A program made the translations under genes and the position numbers. DNA of 20,160 nucleotides, from contig CAZFFP010000070.1 in assembly GCA_964518215.1 (NCBI GenBank), positions 1 through 20,160 of the forward strand, in the 5' to 3' direction. Below are positions 15,482 through 20,160 of this stretch, piece after piece. The notes beneath the pieces were generated by a model, which was not told the DNA's origin, did no database searches, and saw only the letters and a list, made by a program, of their open reading frames with translations. Origin of the DNA: CAYSGX01 sp964518215 (GTDB lineage: Bacteria > Bacteroidota > Bacteroidia > Chitinophagales > CAIOSU01). The first letter of the stretch is position 1, and each line of letters starts with the position of its first letter.

Positions 15482-16282
15482 ATGAAGCAGATGAAAAGTT
15501 ATGTTTGTTTTGATACCGGATATTGGTCGGTGATGATATTAATGATGCTGTTGTTGTTCCCTATCAGTTCTTTTTCGCAAAACCAATCAAGAACAAATCC
15601 TTATGGTCAATGGTTGGTTTACACCGGTGATAACAGAATAAATAAAAAAGTAGGCATACACTCAGAAGTGCAGTTGCGCAATTATCTGCTTAAAAATACT
15701 ATTGCACAAAGTTTGGTGCGCGTGGGCGTAAACTGGTATTTGGACCCTACGGTGATGCTCACGGCAGGTTACGGATTTTTTTACACCACTCCTTCGCCCG
15801 ATAATAAAACGGCAAATACCGTGAGCGAAAACCGCGCCTGGCAACAAGTGATATTGCGGCACAGAACTAAAGTGCTTTTTATGGAACATCGCTATCGTTT
15901 GGAGCAGCGATTTATAAAAAATGTTACACAAGACAAATTCACCTACGACACCCGAATACGCTATCGTTTTCAGGCAATCATTCCGTTGTATTCATTGTCG
16001 CCACATTTGCGGCATTTCTTTGTGTCGGGCAATAATGAAATTTTTGTCAATATCGGGCGCGGAGTATCGGGCGAAATTTTCGACCGCAACCGATTGTATG
16101 GAGGGTTGGGCTATCAGGTAAGTCCCAATCTGAATTTTCAAGTGGGCTACATGAATCAACTCATCAGCGTGCCGAGCTTATCAAAAGCCGACATCGGGCA
16201 TCATTTGCAAATTAGTGTTGCTTACAATATGGATGATATTATGAAAACCATTTTCAGCAGAAAAGAAAATGAAGCGCTATGA
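15482..16282 (+). CDS. DUF2490 family outer-membrane beta-barrel protein
   Basis: A 266-residue exported protein: an N-terminal hydrophobic segment (about 15-33, ending SSFSQ) is followed by alternating amphipathic strands as in small outer-membrane barrels. Family features are NPYGQWLVYTGDNRINKKVGIHSEVQLRNY, AWQQVILRHRTKVLFMEHRYRLEQRF, and the closing strand GLGYQVSPNLNFQVGYMNQL. DUF2490 has no known activity. The start at 15482 gives a longer n-region; the ATG at 15491 (MKSYVC) is an alternative and would give a 9-base longer leader. Its stop overlaps the start of the next gene by 4 bases (ATGA), so the two are probably translated together. Confidence 0.85.
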   Translation: MKQMKSYVCFDTGYWSVMILMMLLLFPISSFSQNQSRTNPYGQWLVYTGDNRINKKVGIHSEVQLRNYLLKNTIAQSLVRVGVNWYLDPTVMLTAGYGFFYTTPSPDNKTANTVSENRAWQQVILRHRTKVLFMEHRYRLEQRFIKNVTQDKFTYDTRIRYRFQAIIPLYSLSPHLRHFFVSGNNEIFVNIGRGVSGEIFDRNRLYGGLGYQVSPNLNFQVGYMNQLISVPSLSKADIGHHLQISVAYNMDDIMKTIFSRKENEAL

Positions 16283-18219
16283 TTAACAAAGGTTCTCTTA
16301 ATGTTTTGAGCAGATTGTGTTATTTGCTGTTGCTGTTCTTTTTAGTTGGAAGCATGGCTCAGGCGCAAAACACTCAGCGGTTTTTCGACAGTTTTGGTTT
16401 GCAGGGCGAAGTGAAATCCAGAGGCACATGGACAGATACGCTGCTTCCCGAAAAAGGGAATTTTGAATTGCGCTGGCGCGAACTTTCCGCGCAATATCTC
16501 AAAACATTTGCTGCCAAAGGAAATTTGAAAAATCATGCTCCCAATGGCAATTGGCTTTGGGAAGAAGGCGAATGGAACTACACCATTGAGCCGGGGAAAA
16601 CACTATCACCCAATTTTAATACTGCCGGAAAAAGATTTTTGTGGGAAGCATCTTTTCAAAACGGCAAACCTCAGGGACTTTGGAAATTGAATATAGATAG
16701 CGTTAATTCCAATATGCAGATTCAGAAAAAGGGTTTGCAGATACAGGCAACTTTTGAAAGCGGACTTATTGCAGGAAAATTCAGCATCAGCGATGTCGAA
16801 AATAATTTCTCACTCACGGGTTTTTGCGACAACGATGGTTTTGCCACAGGCATCTGGATTTATCAATACAGGAAAGACCCTTCGGAAGAAATTATAAAAG
16901 AAGAAAGAACATACGAACAGGGTTTATTGCTCGAAATAAAAACAACAACAAAGGATGGTATTGAACATAAAAATTTCGAGTTGGTAAAAATACAATTAGC
17001 CGCACTTAAATCTGCCGAAGAAAATCCTGGTTTTCGCATAGGCGCTCATTCGTTTGATAACGATGGCACACCTTCAACTGCCAACGAATTCAAAAATCAT
17101 TATTTCAATAACTTGTTCTATTCAGGATTTCAGCTTTCAAGTTTTCCATTCAGTTTTGAAAGAAAAGGTCCGTTTTTCAAAAAAATAGAATATCCTATTT
17201 CTGAAACAGAAACCCATTTGATAGCACAAACCGATAGCCTGATTCAACTACTCTCAAAAGAAATTGAAAAAAGACTGAGCTATCGAAATTTACTCATCAA
17301 TCGGGGCTGGAGCAGCGAACTCGATTTAGCTATTGCTTTTGCAAAAGCATCGTTAGAAAAATTTCAATTGATTGATTCGCTGCAACAGCGCACACAACTT
17401 CCCTTGTTCAATTACAAAAACCGCTTCGAACAAGGCGTGTTGCACTGGGTGGATTTGTTGAATGAAAATAAAGAAGCAAAAGGCGCTTTTTTCGATTCCC
17501 TTTCGATTAACTTGCCACTTGCCGATAGAGATACTGCTTCATTTGAAATTTTTAAAATCATGCATCAATTGGTTTTGAATATTGCCGATGAACTCCACAC
17601 GCAACTCCCGATAATTGACAAATCATACAATGCCCTGCACAAAGAAGATGAATTACAGCAACTCGAAGATGTTATGTCTGAAAAACTGGCTTTGCTCGAC
17701 AACATCTATCAGCCATTAACGGGCTTGGGCGCTGATATAAGGCAGCGATGGATAGCCGAATATTTCAGAAATCAATTGCAGATTTATACGCAAACAGCCG
17801 ATTACGAAACGGCAAAATCGCTTGGAAACCTGCTGCTCGAAAAAATGGAAATCATGATTGCGAACGCATCAGATTGGCAACTGTTCGATAAGGTGCTTTG
17901 GCAGTGGAAAGAACAATACACCCAGTTTGCCTACAACCCATACAACGGCAAATATGATATTGAAATAAGGCTGAAAAAAAGATTTTACAACAAAGCAGTT
18001 GCGACTTTACATCCGTGGGTGATTGAAAAATTTTATGCTGCTGACGAGTGGAACAGCTTAGTGTCTCACTGGAATTTGAGCAAAGAACTGCATCAGGACA
18101 TGCTTGACTTTGCTAAGCAAGACGATAAGAGTTCGGCACGTTTTGAAAAGCGTTTCAGAAAAGAAAAAAGTCCTGAGCGCATGGCTAAAATGCTGCATAA
18201 TTTTATGAGAAACAGATAG
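16279..18219 (+). CDS. Exported protein of unknown function coupled to DUF2490
   Basis: A 646-residue protein I do not recognise. A signal peptide is clear (LCYLLLLFFLVGSMAQAQ, ending near residue 30). Residues about 50-210 contain MORN-like or antidote-repeat-like Gly-x-Trp units, such as NGNWLWEEGEWNYTIE, NGKPQGLWKLNID and ATGIWIYQYRKDP, suggesting a beta-meander. The remainder, about 300-646, is largely alpha-helical and Leu/Glu/Gln-rich with no recognised motif, and ends in a strongly basic tail (SARFEKRFRKEKSPERMAKM). There is no lipobox and no T9SS sorting domain, so it is most likely periplasmic. The ATGA overlap with the DUF2490 gene suggests that the two products act together at the envelope. 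Confidence 0.85.
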   Translation: MINKGSLNVLSRLCYLLLLFFLVGSMAQAQNTQRFFDSFGLQGEVKSRGTWTDTLLPEKGNFELRWRELSAQYLKTFAAKGNLKNHAPNGNWLWEEGEWNYTIEPGKTLSPNFNTAGKRFLWEASFQNGKPQGLWKLNIDSVNSNMQIQKKGLQIQATFESGLIAGKFSISDVENNFSLTGFCDNDGFATGIWIYQYRKDPSEEIIKEERTYEQGLLLEIKTTTKDGIEHKNFELVKIQLAALKSAEENPGFRIGAHSFDNDGTPSTANEFKNHYFNNLFYSGFQLSSFPFSFERKGPFFKKIEYPISETETHLIAQTDSLIQLLSKEIEKRLSYRNLLINRGWSSELDLAIAFAKASLEKFQLIDSLQQRTQLPLFNYKNRFEQGVLHWVDLLNENKEAKGAFFDSLSINLPLADRDTASFEIFKIMHQLVLNIADELHTQLPIIDKSYNALHKEDELQQLEDVMSEKLALLDNIYQPLTGLGADIRQRWIAEYFRNQLQIYTQTADYETAKSLGNLLLEKMEIMIANASDWQLFDKVLWQWKEQYTQFAYNPYNGKYDIEIRLKKRFYNKAVATLHPWVIEKFYAADEWNSLVSHWNLSKELHQDMLDFAKQDDKSSARFEKRFRKEKSPERMAKMLHNFMRNR

Positions 18220-18288
18220 GTTCATAATTTTTGTATAGGAGCAAACTTTATGTATGCACCAATAAGATAAACAGAAACCTGTCATACA

Positions 18289-19326
18289 CTAATTGACCAC
18301 AGTTATTCCGGAATCAACATTTTCATACACTAACTGTGAAATTTCGGCAAGTACTTGTGCCAATGTGCTAAAATCATTCCCTCTGGTCATTACGCAAAGT
18401 AAATAGGGCGAGCCGGGATAATATATGATGCCGCAATCATGGAGTTGTTTTACATTATTATGTTTGGTTCCTCTTTCACCAAACTTATTTGAAAGCCCTA
18501 TGTTTTTAGGAATTCCCGCGCCCAAACCTAAATCGAAAACAGCATTACTCATGATGGAAAGGGCTTTTTCGGACATTTCTTTATTCAAGTAAGTGGCATT
18601 ATATAACAGACGGAAATATTTCGAATAAATTCTTACTGAAATACTGTTTTCATTCAAATCTATACCTGAAAGATTTATTCCCAATTCGGCAGTTACAGCA
18701 TATACAAATTGCTCGCCTACAAAATCATAAAGTAAACCTTTCGATTCGTTGTCTGAATATACCATCATGCGATATATCAATTCTTCTACTTTATATGATT
18801 TTCCCAACTGCAAGGGATATGGATTCGAGATAAAATATTCCATATCGGTGTGGTAGGGAGTTTGATAAACTAGTTCTTTTTGCAGAACAGAAAGGTCGGA
18901 TTCAGCCTTTTTCAAAACAGCTATCATCAGCGGCAACTTCAATAAGCTGGCTGGTGCATAGGTTTCATTTTCTTTTACTCCGGTCCATGCCCCGGTATTG
19001 AGGTCGCGAAAATATACAGAAATATGAGTGGTTAGTTTTTCATTGTAGGAGCGTTGAATATACTCGTTCAATTTTTTTTCGAGCAATGTAAGAGATATGC
19101 CTTTTGAATGCTTCGCATTATCACATTCCAACAGAGGATTGATGTATTGATAACCGCCCTTTCTTGTTTCAACGGTTATGTTTGTCGATACTTCGTTTTC
19201 ATCGGTTTTTGAATTGACGGGTGGCGGCATGTCGGGTTTTACTAGTTCGCTTCCTATAAAAAAGCCGATAAGTAAGGCAGTTATTGCAACGCCTGCCATA
19301 ATAATATTTTGTTTGTTTGAGAACAT
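18289..19326 (-). CDS. Membrane-anchored class A beta-lactamase-like serine hydrolase
   Basis: A 345-residue protein with one N-terminal membrane helix (about 9-26, IMAGVAITALLIGFFIG), a Pro/Thr/Glu-rich linker and a penicillin-binding/beta-lactamase class A fold. The active-site motifs are SLLK (Ser127, Lys130) and SDN (191-193). The third motif appears as KFG (281-283) in place of KTG. I cannot identify a counterpart of the class A deacylating Glu166, so a true beta-lactamase activity is doubtful; a peptidoglycan-related serine hydrolase facing the periplasm is as likely. It is separated from the upstream radA by 144 bases. A minus-strand TACATTTC near 19355 resembles a -7 box but has one mismatch. 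Confidence 0.85.
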   Translation of the reverse strand: MFSNKQNIIMAGVAITALLIGFFIGSELVKPDMPPPVNSKTDENEVSTNITVETRKGGYQYINPLLECDNAKHSKGISLTLLEKKLNEYIQRSYNEKLTTHISVYFRDLNTGAWTGVKENETYAPASLLKLPLMIAVLKKAESDLSVLQKELVYQTPYHTDMEYFISNPYPLQLGKSYKVEELIYRMMVYSDNESKGLLYDFVGEQFVYAVTAELGINLSGIDLNENSISVRIYSKYFRLLYNATYLNKEMSEKALSIMSNAVFDLGLGAGIPKNIGLSNKFGERGTKHNNVKQLHDCGIIYYPGSPYLLCVMTRGNDFSTLAQVLAEISQLVYENVDSGITVVN

Positions 19327-19470
19327 AAAGTGATTTTGAAAGCGGAGCGAAATGTATGGATTTTTTTCTACTAAAAAACGTGATGAAAATCAGAGATTTT
19401 CCTGCGTTAAAAAACGGATGAAAACACCCATAGAATGTTCGTCTGAAAGTGAACTGAAAAGTGGTAATAA

Positions 19471-20160
19471 TTAAAATAAGTTCCCGAAAACTTCCTGCAC
19501 CTTGTTCACCTTCACCACTTCAATTTTGTATTTGGAAAGCGAAAGCCCTTTAACGCTGTAGCTCGAAACAAATATTTTTTCAAAACCCAGTTTATCGGCT
19601 TCTGAAATGCGTTGCTCAATGCGGTTCACCGAGCGTATTTCGCCCGACAAACCTACCTCGCCTGCAAAGCAATTATTGGGAGGAATAACGGTGTCCTCAT
19701 AAGACGAAAGCAAGGCGCTCACCACAGCCAAATCAATGGCAGGGTCTTCCACTTTAATACCTCCGGCAATATTCAAAAACACATCTTTCATTCCGAAGTG
19801 AAAACCCAATCGCTTATCTAAAACGGCTAGCAACATGTGCAGTCTGCGCAAATCAAAACCCGTAACCGAGCGTTGCGGAGTGCCGAAAACTGCCTGTGTT
19901 ACCAAAGCCTGAGTTTCAATAAGCATAGGGCGCAGCCCTTCTACCGTAGCGCCAATGGTAATGCCGCTCAGCCATTCTTCGCGTTGCGACAAGAGCAGTT
20001 CAGAAGGATTGGGAACCTGCCTCAAACCTTTTTGCTGCATTTCGTAAATGCCCAATTCTGAAGTAGAACCAAAACGGTTTTTGGAAGTGCGCAAAATGCG
20101 ATAGTTATAATTGCGGTCGCCTTCAAATTGCAGCACGGTGTCCACAATATGTTCCAAAAC
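19471..20160 (-). CDS. radA: DNA repair protein RadA, C-terminal part (gene continues past the right edge)
   Basis: The visible 229 codons are the C-terminal half of RadA (Sms), the RecA-like helicase that promotes branch migration during recombinational repair. The RadA-specific KNRFG motif is present (RTSKNRFGSTSELGIYEM), preceded by HIVDTVLQFEGD. It is followed by the Lon-protease-like domain with DVFLNIAGGIKVEDPAIDLAVVSALLSS and FAGEVGLSGEIRSV. The zinc finger and Walker A lie beyond the window. The first visible codon is internal, not a start; the apparent ATG-equivalent at 20157 is a TTG coding for Leu. The protein ends at EVFGNLF with a normal C-terminus. Confidence 0.95.
   Translation of the reverse strand, partial: VLEHIVDTVLQFEGDRNYNYRILRTSKNRFGSTSELGIYEMQQKGLRQVPNPSELLLSQREEWLSGITIGATVEGLRPMLIETQALVTQAVFGTPQRSVTGFDLRRLHMLLAVLDKRLGFHFGMKDVFLNIAGGIKVEDPAIDLAVVSALLSSYEDTVIPPNNCFAGEVGLSGEIRSVNRIEQRISEADKLGFEKIFVSSYSVKGLSLSKYKIEVVKVNKVQEVFGNLF

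Overview
The window looks like a chromosome segment of a member of the Bacteroidota, probably from the Chitinophagales/Saprospirales side of the phylum, although the order is only a guess. The evidence is: TAnnTTTG-type -7 promoter boxes; no useful Shine-Dalgarno sequences; a LeuRS with the long insertions typical of the phylum; a T9SS-type C-terminal sorting domain on a 1276-residue SprB-repeat adhesin; and DUF2490 and MoxR/DUF58 genes arranged as in this phylum. I saw no rRNA, tRNA, CRISPR array or classical transposase.

Layout. leuS lies on the minus strand (143-3208). It is divergent from a plus-strand run from 3430 to 9550: MoxR AAA+ ATPase, a small four-helix-bundle (S23/IVP-like) gene inside an inverted-repeat-bounded insert, DUF58 protein, a 350-bp repeat-rich spacer, a BatD/DUF4381-like membrane protein, an ABA4-like membrane protein, and an exported GH36 alpha-galactosidase-like enzyme. 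A COG2509-type FAD oxidoreductase on the minus strand (9552-11105) converges on it with one base between the stops. The plus strand then carries the adhesin (11489-15319), a clear intrinsic terminator, and a translationally coupled pair of a DUF2490 outer-membrane protein and an exported protein of unknown function. The last part is minus strand: a membrane-anchored class A beta-lactamase-like serine hydrolase and the C-terminal part of radA, which runs off the right edge.

How the genes relate. MoxR, DUF58 and the BatD/DUF4381-like protein form the front part of a Bat/aerotolerance-type operon, but the vWA (BatA/BatB) and TPR partners are absent here. The adhesin probably leaves the cell through the type IX secretion system. 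The rest is a mix of housekeeping and envelope genes.

The most unusual feature is repeat DNA with a 7-bp period, found in at least five places: inside leuS, at the ends of the four-helix-bundle insert, just after DUF58, and twice in the 5' part of the BatD-like gene. In leuS and the BatD-like gene it is translated in frame. The 539-bp four-helix-bundle insert, with perfect 17-bp terminal inverted repeats and placed exactly between a stop codon and the next start codon, is the best candidate for an undescribed mobile or RNA-processed element.
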